DNA of 20,325 nucleotides from JBFMHD01 sp040752395 [NCBI: Candidatus Hydrogenedentota bacterium]. GTDB taxonomy: Bacteria > JBFMHD01. Each line of letters begins with the position of its first letter. The first letter of the stretch is position 1. The notes beneath the pieces are model-generated. The model was not told where the DNA came from. It made no database searches and was given only the letters and a program-made list of their open reading frames with translations. The stretch is taken from assembly GCA_040752395.1 (NCBI GenBank), contig JBFMHD010000019.1, forward strand, positions 1 through 20,325, read 5' to 3'. This document shows, piece after piece, positions 1-5,761 of the stretch. The position numbers were made by a program, and so were the translations under genes.

Positions 1-33
1 CCGGCTGTAGTCCGTAGCCTGTAGCCTGTAGCC
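1..33 (+). repeat. 7-nt-period intergenic repeat (GTAGCCT type)
   Basis: Near-tandem copies of the heptamer GTAGCCT/GTAGTCC follow a CCGGCTG head. Related copies lie at 9039-9068 and 19100-19123. No reading frame fits it. It is cut by the window edge, so its full length is unknown. Confidence 0.75.
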
Positions 34-58
34 AACATATCATCCTTAGTTTTTCATA

Positions 59-92
59 CTTTGTGCCTTTGTGCCTCTGTGCCTCTTGCTTC
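59..92 (+). repeat. 8-nt-period intergenic repeat (TTTGTGCC type)
   Basis: Three tandem units of the form TTTGTGCC/TCTGTGCC run into a TTGCTTC-type stretch. The same unit occurs at 2380-2396 and, inverted, at 7019-7051. It lies upstream of the probable start of lpxC-fabZ and opens the apparent N-terminal extension of that frame, so that extension is unlikely to be protein. Confidence 0.7.
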
Positions 93-135
93 TACTTGAT
101 ATCATCAGAGTTACAATGTTTTTCAGAGGAGGTTT
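81..135 (+). repeat. Duplicated leader cassette, copy 1, carrying the lpxC ribosome binding site
   Basis: This segment is nearly identical to 5700-5753, upstream of the secreted Tyr-rich protein. A 26-nt core (110-135 here, 5728-5753 there) is the same base for base and includes TTACAATG, a T5 run and the Shine-Dalgarno sequence AGAGGAGG (125-132 here). TACAAT (112-117) could be a -10 box, but no -35 hexamer sits at a normal distance: TTGATA at 96 is only 10 nt away and TTGCTT at 86 is 20 nt away. It is read as a repeat-borne leader supplying at least an RBS. Confidence 0.65.
125..133 (+). promoter_or_regulatory. Shine-Dalgarno that decides the lpxC-fabZ start
   Basis: AGAGGAGGT is a near-perfect anti-16S match. 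No in-frame ATG, GTG or TTG follows at a usable distance; ATT at 141-143 is in frame, 7 nt away. The ATG at 116 precedes the RBS and is out of frame. A second copy of this RBS (5743-5750) serves an ordinary ATG at 5762. Confidence 0.6.
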
Positions 136-140
136 ACGCC

Positions 141-1439
141 ATTCAAAGGACTATAAAAAAAGAGGTTGAATTCAAAGGTAAGGGTCTGCATACAGGAACC
201 GATACGAGAGTGGTTCTAAAGCCCGCTAAACCAAATACAGGTATAATCTTTATTAGAAAAGATTTACCAGAAGAACCGGTTATTGAGGCTATAGGTAATA
301 ATGTTGTGGATTCAGATAGGGGAACGGTTCTTGGAGCATCGTCTGTCAAGATTCGCACAGTTGAACATTTGCTCTCGGTATGTGCAGGCTTATTTATTGA
401 TAATCTCTATATAGATGTTTATGGCGAGGAGATACCTGCATTTGATGGGAGTGCAAAAGAGCTGGTGGATGAGATTATTAAAGTTGGTTTTGACGATGAA
501 CACATAGCAAAACAGATTTACAGGCTAAAAGAACCAATATTTATGAAAGAAGGCGAGAGTTTATTAATCGCTTTACCTTCGAATGAGTTGACTGTTCAAA
601 TGACCATACAACATAATAAAACTACAAATATTCTACAATACAAGAATATAAAAATAACAGAGGAGAATTTTATAAAGGAGATAGCGCCTGCAAGGACTTA
701 TGGATTCTTTGAAGAGATAGAGGAATTAAGGAGCAGAGGATTGATAAAAGGTGGTGAACTTTCTAATGCCATAGTTATTACAAAAGACGGTATAATGAAT
801 AAAGAAGGGTTAAGATTTGAGGACGAGTTTGTAAGGCATAAGATACTTGATTTGTTAGGTGATTTGAAGCTACTCGGTGCTGATATCTGTGCAAACATTA
901 TAGGTATAAAATCAGGTCATAAATTAAATCTAAAATTTGTAAAAAAAATATTACGATTATATCAAATAGATGCTTCTCAATATTTGAAAATACCTGATAT
1001 CGGCGAAGAACAACTTGATATAAAAGAGATAAAAAAGATACTACCTCATCGCTATCCATTTCTTCTGGTTGACAGGATATTATCGATAGACGGTGATGAA
1101 AAAATTATAGGAGTAAAGAATGTTACTATTAATGAAGAATTTTTTCAGGGACATTTCCCGAATTATCCTATAATGCCCGGCGTCTTAATAGTTGAAGCCA
1201 TGGCTCAGGTCGGTGGCGTTTTACTCCTTTCGAAAAAAGAGAACGCTGGCAAAATCGTCTTTTTTATGGGATTGGATAATGTTAAGTTCAGAAGACCCGT
1301 GGTACCAGGTGACCAGATTATATTTGAAGTTGTAAAAATAAAACTAAAAGCTAAAACAGGCGTTATGCACGGCTCCGCCTATGTTAATGGTCAGCTCGCT
1401 GCTGAAGCAGATTTAAAATATTCTATAGTGGATGAATAA
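141..1439 (+). CDS. lpxC-fabZ: Bifunctional LpxC-FabZ: UDP-3-O-acyl-GlcNAc deacetylase / 3-hydroxyacyl-ACP dehydratase
   Basis: The N-terminal half (about residues 1-285) is the Zn deacetylase that commits UDP-acyl-GlcNAc to lipid A synthesis. It has the KGLHTG start, TVEH (H76), ARTYGF, the VRHKILDLLGD block (H233, D237) and SGHKLN (H260). The C-terminal half (about 295-432) is the hot-dog-fold dehydratase FabZ, with LPHRYPFLLVDRI at about 302 and GHFPNYPIMPG with catalytic H338 and E352. Both active sites look intact. Fusions of this type are known from Bacteroidetes and several other diderm phyla. Start: the frame is open back to a GTG at 63 but runs through repeats and the RBS. AGAGGAGGT at 125-133 lies 7 nt before an ATT at 141, which gives the expected LpxC N-terminus (xQRTIKK), so ATT is preferred. 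lpxA follows after 2 nt. Confidence 0.93.
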   Translation: MQRTIKKEVEFKGKGLHTGTDTRVVLKPAKPNTGIIFIRKDLPEEPVIEAIGNNVVDSDRGTVLGASSVKIRTVEHLLSVCAGLFIDNLYIDVYGEEIPAFDGSAKELVDEIIKVGFDDEHIAKQIYRLKEPIFMKEGESLLIALPSNELTVQMTIQHNKTTNILQYKNIKITEENFIKEIAPARTYGFFEEIEELRSRGLIKGGELSNAIVITKDGIMNKEGLRFEDEFVRHKILDLLGDLKLLGADICANIIGIKSGHKLNLKFVKKILRLYQIDASQYLKIPDIGEEQLDIKEIKKILPHRYPFLLVDRILSIDGDEKIIGVKNVTINEEFFQGHFPNYPIMPGVLIVEAMAQVGGVLLLSKKENAGKIVFFMGLDNVKFRRPVVPGDQIIFEVVKIKLKAKTGVMHGSAYVNGQLAAEADLKYSIVDE

Positions 1440-1441
1440 TT

Positions 1442-2224
1442 ATGTCTGAAATACATAAAACAGCAATAGTATCAAAAAAAGCCGAGATAGGTGAGAACGT
1501 TAAAATCGGACCTTATAGTATAATAAATGACTTTGTTATCATAGGGAACGGTGTTGAGATACAAAATAGTGTTTATGTTGATTCGGGTGTAAAGATTGGG
1601 AATAATTGTAAAATAAGTGTGGGTGCTGTACTTGGTACTCAACCACAGGATACTAAATATAAAGGAGCAACTACCAAAGTCGAGATAGGTGAGAATACAA
1701 TAATAAGAGAATATGCAACGATAAACAGAGGGACAGAGCACGGCGGTGGAATTACAAGGATAGGAAAAGGATGTTACATAATGGCTTATTCTCATATAGC
1801 TCATGATTGTATTTTAGGTAACGAAGTTGTTATGGCTAATGTTGCTACACTTGCAGGACATGTAGTAATTGAAGATTATGCAGTAGTGGGTGGGCTTACG
1901 CCTGTTCATCAATTTGTGAGAATAGGTAAATATGCGTTTATTGGAGGCGCGTCGAGGGTACCGATGGATGTTCTGCCTTTTGTTCGTGCAGCAGGTATCC
2001 CATTAAAAATAATCGGGTTGAATCTTATAGGATTAAAACGCCGCGGTTTTACTTCTGAAAGATTACAGATACTTGAAAAGATTTTTAGATTGTTGCTCCG
2101 ATCCGGCTATAATACCTCAAAAGCAGTGGAGAAGATAAAAGAGAATATCACACTGAACGAAGATGTTGAGAATGTACTTAATTTTATTAAGAACTCTAAA
2201 CGAGGGATTACACGAAGACTTTAG
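1442..2224 (+). CDS. lpxA: Acyl-[ACP]-UDP-N-acetylglucosamine O-acyltransferase
   Basis: First enzyme of lipid A synthesis; it moves a 3-hydroxyacyl chain from ACP to the 3-OH of UDP-GlcNAc in the cytosol. The 260 residues match the family length. Residues 1-180 are hexapeptide repeats of a left-handed beta-helix (I-G-x-N and similar turns). SHIAHDC holds the catalytic His at 121, and NVATLAGHV, GGLTPVHQF and GLKRRGF are family signatures. The C-terminal helical part (about 195-260) is complete. Ungapped counting from the catalytic His puts Gly169 at the place of E. coli acyl-ruler Gly173, which would allow a long chain; this is inference. It starts 2 nt after the lpxC-fabZ stop, so it is very likely co-transcribed and translationally coupled. 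Confidence 0.96.
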   Translation: MSEIHKTAIVSKKAEIGENVKIGPYSIINDFVIIGNGVEIQNSVYVDSGVKIGNNCKISVGAVLGTQPQDTKYKGATTKVEIGENTIIREYATINRGTEHGGGITRIGKGCYIMAYSHIAHDCILGNEVVMANVATLAGHVVIEDYAVVGGLTPVHQFVRIGKYAFIGGASRVPMDVLPFVRAAGIPLKIIGLNLIGLKRRGFTSERLQILEKIFRLLLRSGYNTSKAVEKIKENITLNEDVENVLNFIKNSKRGITRRL

Positions 2225-2269
2225 ATTGTAAGTGTCGTTATACAGGTCTCTTTTAAAACCATTTTTATC

Positions 2270-2283
2270 GCATCTAAAGATGC
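2270..2283 (+). other. Short hairpin after lpxA
   Basis: GCATC-TAAA-GATGC can form a 5-bp stem, and a T-run follows about 8 nt later (2292-2298). The gap between stem and T-run makes it a poor intrinsic terminator, so transcription may read through into lpxI. Confidence 0.3.
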
Positions 2284-2315
2284 TCACTACATTTTTTTGT
2301 TTCTCGTAATTTCAA

Positions 2316-2321
2316 TATAAT
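2316..2321 (+). promoter_or_regulatory. Possible -10 element upstream of lpxI
   Basis: A perfect TATAAT lies about 83 nt before the lpxI ATG, in the spacer after lpxA. No convincing -35 is seen: the best is TTGTTT at 2297 with a 13-nt spacer. It is a weak promoter candidate for lpxI and the hydrolase gene. Confidence 0.25.
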
Positions 2322-2350
2322 GTTGTGTGGTGAGGGTCCCAAGACACGTT

Positions 2351-2396
2351 CTTTAGTCTTTAGACCTGTTTTTAAAAATTTTGTGCCTTTGTGCCT
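2351..2396 (+). repeat. Intergenic repeats (TTTAGAC-type and TTTGTGCC-type) before lpxI
   Basis: CTTTAGTCTTTAGACCTG is followed by TTTGTGCCTTTGTGCCT. The first resembles 4381-4401 and the second 59-80. They stop 7 nt before the lpxI ATG and leave no recognisable Shine-Dalgarno sequence there. Confidence 0.6.
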
Positions 2397-2403
2397 GAAA
2401 AAT

Positions 2404-3234
2404 ATGTCTTTTAAAAAATTAGGAATAATTGCAGGTAGTGGTGAATACCCGAGAGTAGTTGCAGCAAGGGCTAAAGAAGAAGGGTTTGACGTTTATTGTG
2501 TGGCCCTTTCAAATGATTTTATCGACGATTTAAAAGAAGTATCCTCAGAGATTGTATATTTATCACCAGGTGAATTAGGTAAAATAAAAGATTTTTTTAT
2601 AAAACACAGGTTAAAACGAATCGCACTTACTGGTAAGATAGAAAAGAGGATAATGTATAATACCGTTCCTGATACCGAGGCGTTACGTTTATTGAATAAA
2701 ATTAGTGACCATCGAGACAATTCTATCTTGCAGGGTATATGTGAATATTTTTTAGATTATAGAATAGAGGTCTGTGATTCTACACTTTTTGTAAAAGATT
2801 TAATAATTAAAGAAGGATTAATAGCAGGTAGAGCTCTGGATAGCACAGATTGGGATGAGATTGCATTTGGGTATAGAATGGCAAAAGGTATAGCAGCTCT
2901 TGATATTGGACAGACAGTGGTTGTAAAAAACAGGGCTGTTTGCGCTTCTGAATCCATTGAAGGTACTGATGAAACAATCAGGCGTGGTGCAAGATATGGC
3001 GGTTGTGGAGTTTATATAATAAAAGTATCAAAACCAGATCAGGATATGCGGTTTGATTTACCGGTTATTGGTAAAACTACAATTAGTTTAGCTATAGAAA
3101 ATAAAGCAAGTTGTATCGCTATTGAATCTTTAAAATCTTTATTTTTTCAGAGAGAAGACTCCATTGATTTGGCTAACAAACATAAATTAAGTATAATCGG
3201 GTTACCATATAATTGGGATTATAAATGGAGATAA
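2404..3234 (+). CDS. lpxI: UDP-2,3-diacylglucosamine pyrophosphatase LpxI (DUF1009 family)
   Basis: Hydrolyses UDP-2,3-diacylglucosamine to lipid X and UMP, doing the job of LpxH in bacteria that lack it. The 276-residue protein begins with the LpxI signature LGIIAGSGEYPR and has RIALTGKIEKR (about 92-102), DDxxL-like LDYRIEV, and the C-terminal DLPVIGKTTISLA block ending in SIIGL. Length and motif order match the family. Start: ATG 2404 gives the standard N-terminus. The frame stays open upstream to 2320, but that part is repeat DNA (NFVPLCLKN is translated TTTGTGCC repeat). No clear RBS precedes 2404. The gene overlaps the next one by 10 nt. LpxD and LpxB are not encoded in this window. Confidence 0.93.
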   Translation: MSFKKLGIIAGSGEYPRVVAARAKEEGFDVYCVALSNDFIDDLKEVSSEIVYLSPGELGKIKDFFIKHRLKRIALTGKIEKRIMYNTVPDTEALRLLNKISDHRDNSILQGICEYFLDYRIEVCDSTLFVKDLIIKEGLIAGRALDSTDWDEIAFGYRMAKGIAALDIGQTVVVKNRAVCASESIEGTDETIRRGARYGGCGVYIIKVSKPDQDMRFDLPVIGKTTISLAIENKASCIAIESLKSLFFQREDSIDLANKHKLSIIGLPYNWDYKWR

Positions 3235-3986
3235 TTTTTCTTGGCACAGGGACTGCAATATTTACTAAAAAACGTGGTGCCCCTGGAATAATAATAAAAA
3301 ACAAAAACGAGACATTGCTTTTTGATCCTGGCACAGGCACAGGACAGAGACTTGTTTTAAATAATATTGATCCGCGTGAAATCTCAGCTATATTTATCAC
3401 ACATTTTCATATAGATCATACCGCTGATTTAATACCACTTTTTTTCGCTTTTAAAACACCAGGATATAAACCATATAAAAGATATTTGAATATTTATGGG
3501 CCTGTAGGATTAAGAAGGCTTATATCAGAATTAAAGAAAATTTATGGGGATTGGATCAAGGCAGATGAATATAAAAGAAATTTTGTCGAGTTAAAGAAGC
3601 GTTGTAAAGTAAACACAGAAGAGTTTACGATAGAAACATTTCCAGTACCTCATACAACAACAAGTTTAGGATTTAAAATAAGAGAGCGGAAAACAGGTGT
3701 TGTAGTTTCATATTCAGGTGATACGGGTTTCAGTAGTGGCTTTGCTAAATTTGTTAATAATTCAGATATACTTATTCTTGAGTGTTCCCTACCAGACACT
3801 ATGGCGATAAGAACGCATTTGACACCAAAAGATGTATGCGAGTTTCTCAAATTAGCGGATGTAAACAAAGTGGTTCTTACTCATTTTTATCCTCCAGTAG
3901 ATATACCATCGTATTTTAGAAAAATCAGCAAAATTACAAAAAGAGATATTATTCAGGCTTATGACGGTATGAAAATTAAAATGTAA
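3225..3986 (+). CDS. Metallo-beta-lactamase-fold hydrolase, RNase Z-like
   Basis: A 253-residue single-domain cytosolic protein. It starts with MEIIFLGTGT, then has LLFDPGTGTGQ (31-41), the metal-binding THFHIDH (H60, H62, D64, H65), PVPHT (H143), SYSGDTGF (D166), THLTP (H198) and LTHFYPP (H220). This full set of His/Asp ligands implies an active two-metal hydrolase. The overall pattern is of the RNase Z/arylsulfatase-like branch, but the exact substrate cannot be told from sequence; tRNA 3' processing is possible and fits a tRNA gene nearby that lacks an encoded CCA, though that is weak evidence. It overlaps the lpxI end by 10 nt, so the two are probably translationally coupled, perhaps without a shared pathway. 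Confidence 0.88.
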   Translation: MEIIFLGTGTAIFTKKRGAPGIIIKNKNETLLFDPGTGTGQRLVLNNIDPREISAIFITHFHIDHTADLIPLFFAFKTPGYKPYKRYLNIYGPVGLRRLISELKKIYGDWIKADEYKRNFVELKKRCKVNTEEFTIETFPVPHTTTSLGFKIRERKTGVVVSYSGDTGFSSGFAKFVNNSDILILECSLPDTMAIRTHLTPKDVCEFLKLADVNKVVLTHFYPPVDIPSYFRKISKITKRDIIQAYDGMKIKM

Positions 3987-4009
3987 CTGATTAGAGGCCA
4001 ATAATTTTA

Positions 4010-4037
4010 TTGACAGAAAGCTTAAAATAGTTATTAA
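4010..4037 (+). promoter_or_regulatory. Predicted sigma-70 promoter of the histone operon
   Basis: A perfect -35 TTGACA (4010-4015) is followed after 16 nt by TATTAA (4032-4037, 4 of 6 matches). It lies just after the hydrolase stop and about 35 nt before the start of the Lys-rich peptide. The surroundings are AT-rich. It suggests the two small genes form their own transcription unit. Confidence 0.55.
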
Positions 4038-4071
4038 ATAAATTAAAATCAAGAAAGGAGGTATGTACTCG

Positions 4072-4137
4072 ATGAGTTGCGGAAAGAAGCAATGTACAAA
4101 GAAGAAACCAGCAAGAAAAAAGGCGGGCAAAAAATAA
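4072..4137 (+). CDS. Very small Lys-rich peptide (21 aa), partner of the histone gene
   Basis: A 21-codon frame: the peptide begins MSCGKKQC, then is almost wholly Lys/Arg with Pro, Ala and Gly (KKKPARKKAGKK). By count 11 of 21 residues are Lys or Arg, and there are two Cys. AAAGGAGGT (4054-4062) is an excellent RBS. An ATG at 4063 abuts it, so the in-frame ATG at 4072, 9 nt away, is the better start. The tail resembles the disordered basic tails of linker histones and other DNA-binding proteins; CxxxxxC could bind metal or form disulfides. It lies 21 nt before the histone gene behind a good promoter. I do not recognise a family; nucleic-acid binding is inferred from composition and context. 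It would be missed by ordinary gene-calling cut-offs. Confidence 0.65.
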   Translation: MSCGKKQCTKKKPARKKAGKK

Positions 4138-4158
4138 TAATATAGGAGGTCAAGGCTT

Positions 4159-4326
4159 ATGTTAGTAGTTCAGAGGCAAATTAAAGAGGTTATAAAACAA
4201 GCAGGTTTAAATACATCGTCTGAGTTAGCTAAGGAATTAAACAAAGTTGTTGATGAGATAATTAAAAAAGCAATAGAGCGTGCCAGAGCAAATGATAGAA
4301 AAACAGTAAGGTCGTGTGATATATAA
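4159..4326 (+). CDS. Bacterial one-domain histone (55 aa, truncated alpha-3)
   Basis: The 55-residue protein reads as a histone fold. Alpha-1 is about residues 4-14 (VQRQIKEVIKQ), loop 1 is GLNTSS, alpha-2 is the long 20-44 helix ending AIERARAND, and loop 2/alpha-3 is DRKTVRSCDI. The RKTV-xxx-DI ending matches the RKT(I/V)xxxD(I/V) signature of archaeal and eukaryotic histones, including the Arg-Asp clamp pair (R47, D54). It stops right after DI, lacking the last 8 or so residues of alpha-3, as in bacterial histones of the Bdellovibrio Bd0055 kind. Expected role: a dimeric nucleoid protein that bends or coats DNA. AGGAGGT at 4144-4150 lies 8 nt before the ATG. It follows the basic peptide gene by 21 nt. 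Confidence 0.85.
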   Translation: MLVVQRQIKEVIKQAGLNTSSELAKELNKVVDEIIKKAIERARANDRKTVRSCDI

Positions 4327-4479
4327 TAATAATCACAATCCATAATACTTACAAGGCAACCGTGATTCAGACACTTTCACTTTAGACTTTAGACATCAGA
4401 CTTTTTTGTGTAATTTCTGGCTACTTTCTTCCTTTAAGTCTAACGTCTGATGTCGATGGTCTACTGTTTAAATTGCAGA
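4327..4479 (+). repeat. Spacer with TTTAGAC-type repeat and an inverted repeat
   Basis: TTTAGACTTTAGAC plus ATCAGAC (4381-4401) makes three units of a 7-nt period. GACATCAGAC (4392-4401) is answered by its exact inverse GTCTGATGTC (4445-4454), so a long-loop stem is possible across the region. An alternative start of the next gene (ATG 4450) falls inside the right arm. No terminator with a T-run is evident after the histone gene. Confidence 0.6.
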
Positions 4480-5532
4480 ATGAATAGAGAGATTTTACAA
4501 AAATATTTTCTCCCCCATTTTTTATTTTCAAACAAAGATTTGCTTATAATTCTCATACTAATAATCGTAGTAATATTATTGTTGATTATTACCTTACTTA
4601 TAATAAAATTAAAGAATGTAAAGAGAGTTAAAATAGACAGAGAAATATTATTAAGAAAAATCTTTAATGAAAAAAATATTGACAGAGAAGAAGAAGAACT
4701 TATTAAAAAAATGTCAAGACTCTCAAATTGCGATGAATTATTGATTATAAGTCAATCTGCAATGTTCGAAGTGGGGGTTGATGAGATAATAAAAACCGAG
4801 ATAGAAGTAGATAAAGAGCTGAATGAAAAGATAGGTGGTCTGAGAAAAAAACTTGGTTTTACAAAACATTTATCCAGTACCTACTTGAAATCTTCAAGAC
4901 AATTTAAAACAGGTTCTAAAGTAAAAATATATCTAAATAAAGAAAACTTCAAAGACGGGAGTATAAAAAAAATTGATGAACTCGATTGGCGGATTGAAAT
5001 AAAAGATATAGAAACTATAAAAAAGAGTGGGAAGCAAAATTTTGAGGTTGAGGTCATAAGGCAGGACGATGGGATATATAATATGATTTTACCTGTGAAA
5101 GAGTGTAATATTTCTTTGAATACCATAGTCTTTCCACATACTTTAAAGTTAGAAAGAAAACAGATAAGAGAATATAGAAGATTCAAGTTCGAGACAGAGG
5201 TTATAATTGTTCCTTTATTTACGAGCGAAAATTACAGAGAAGTAGAGTATATGGGTAAAGTAGGGGAATGGGCTGAGGGATATGTCTATAAATCCGTAAC
5301 AAAAGATATATCCGGTGGCGGAATCTCTCTCTCGATAAAAGAGGAGATACCTGAGGCTGAATATTATGCTGTAAAAATATATTTCGAAAAAGATAAACTG
5401 CCGTTTATAATAGCAAAAATAAAACAGAGAGTCGATCTGGAAGATGAGAGTATACTAAGAATGGAATTTTATAACATCCAGCCAGGCATACAGGATAGAA
5501 TTATTAAACAGATGATGGAATACGAAAGATAG
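4480..5532 (+). CDS. Membrane-anchored PilZ domain protein (c-di-GMP receptor, YcgR-like)
   Basis: From ATG 4480 the protein has 350 residues. A hydrophobic helix at about 19-44 (LLIILILIIVVILLL) anchors it in the membrane; a charged helical part follows (50-130), then a beta-rich YcgR-N-like domain (about 140-225), then PilZ. The PilZ motifs are intact: REYRR (R230 to R234, RxxxR) and DISGGGISL (D276, S278, G281; the D/NxSxxG motif). Such proteins bind cyclic di-GMP and change motility or export; here pili are a likely target, since a pilus cluster lies downstream, though no direct link is visible. Start is uncertain: ATG 4450 adds ten residues but lies in a repeat arm, and neither start has a good RBS. 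Confidence 0.82.
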   Translation: MNREILQKYFLPHFLFSNKDLLIILILIIVVILLLIITLLIIKLKNVKRVKIDREILLRKIFNEKNIDREEEELIKKMSRLSNCDELLIISQSAMFEVGVDEIIKTEIEVDKELNEKIGGLRKKLGFTKHLSSTYLKSSRQFKTGSKVKIYLNKENFKDGSIKKIDELDWRIEIKDIETIKKSGKQNFEVEVIRQDDGIYNMILPVKECNISLNTIVFPHTLKLERKQIREYRRFKFETEVIIVPLFTSENYREVEYMGKVGEWAEGYVYKSVTKDISGGGISLSIKEEIPEAEYYAVKIYFEKDKLPFIIAKIKQRVDLEDESILRMEFYNIQPGIQDRIIKQMMEYER

Positions 5533-5535
5533 AAA

Positions 5536-5569
5536 TTTTGATTGACTGAAATAAATCAAAAAATAAAAT
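5536..5569 (+). promoter_or_regulatory. Predicted promoter overlapped by an inverted repeat
   Basis: TTGACT (5542-5547), 16 nt, then TAAAAT (5564-5569): five of six matches in each box. An 8-bp inverted repeat, TTTTGATT (5536-5543) and AATCAAAA (5554-5561), overlaps the -35 box and spacer and could be an operator. It would give the secreted-protein gene a leader of about 185 nt. Confidence 0.45.
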
Positions 5570-5638
5570 TATTATCCAGGACTTGATAATTTGAATCACT
5601 CGTACTTATCGCTTATTATTTTTTTACGAGGAGTCGTT

Positions 5639-5665
5639 ATGAGCGTAGTTTGCGCTCTACACTAG
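5639..5665 (+). CDS. Possible 8-codon leader peptide
   Basis: GAGGAG (5628-5633) stands 5 nt before ATG AGC GTA GTT TGC GCT CTA CAC TAG (MSVVCALH). It overlaps a small hairpin, GAGCG (5641-5645) with CGCTC (5653-5657). It lies in the leader between the promoter and the secreted-protein gene. There is no proof it is translated, and no run of one amino acid suggests attenuation. Confidence 0.2.
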   Translation: MSVVCALH

Positions 5666-5673
5666 TGGGTTAT

Positions 5674-5753
5674 TGCGTTCTTGCGTTATCTTGCCTCTTG
5701 CCTCTTGCTTCTACTTGATATTATTAAGTTACAATGTTTTTCAGAGGAGGTTT
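5674..5753 (+). repeat. TTGCCTC-type 7-nt repeat and duplicated leader cassette, copy 2
   Basis: TTGCGTTC/TTGCGTTAT/CTTGCCT/CTTGCCT/CTTGCTT units run into the leader shared with 81-135 (copy 5700-5753). The core 5728-5753 is identical to 110-135 and supplies AGAGGAGG (5743-5750) 11 nt before ATG 5762. Copy 2 differs from copy 1 by a few bases and one indel, all 5' of the core. Confidence 0.7.
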
Positions 5754-5761
5754 CATTTTTT

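Noticed and set aside
96-117. TTGATA with TACAAT as a sigma-70 promoter for lpxC-fabZ
   Set aside because: The spacer is only 10 nt, and in the second copy of the cassette the spacing is no better.
63-140. N-terminal extension of the lpxC-fabZ frame from GTG 63
   Set aside because: It is a translation of TTTGTGCC and TTGCTTC repeats and of the RBS; LpxC proteins start at about the position of the ATT at 141.
2320-2403. Upstream extension of lpxI
   Set aside because: It translates repeat DNA; the ATG at 2404 gives the family N-terminus.
4063-4071. ATG 4063 as start of the Lys-rich peptide
   Set aside because: It abuts the RBS; the in-frame ATG at 4072 has normal spacing.
5681-5761. Upstream extension of the secreted Tyr-rich protein
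   Set aside because: It translates heptamer repeats and the RBS; the signal peptide begins at 5762.
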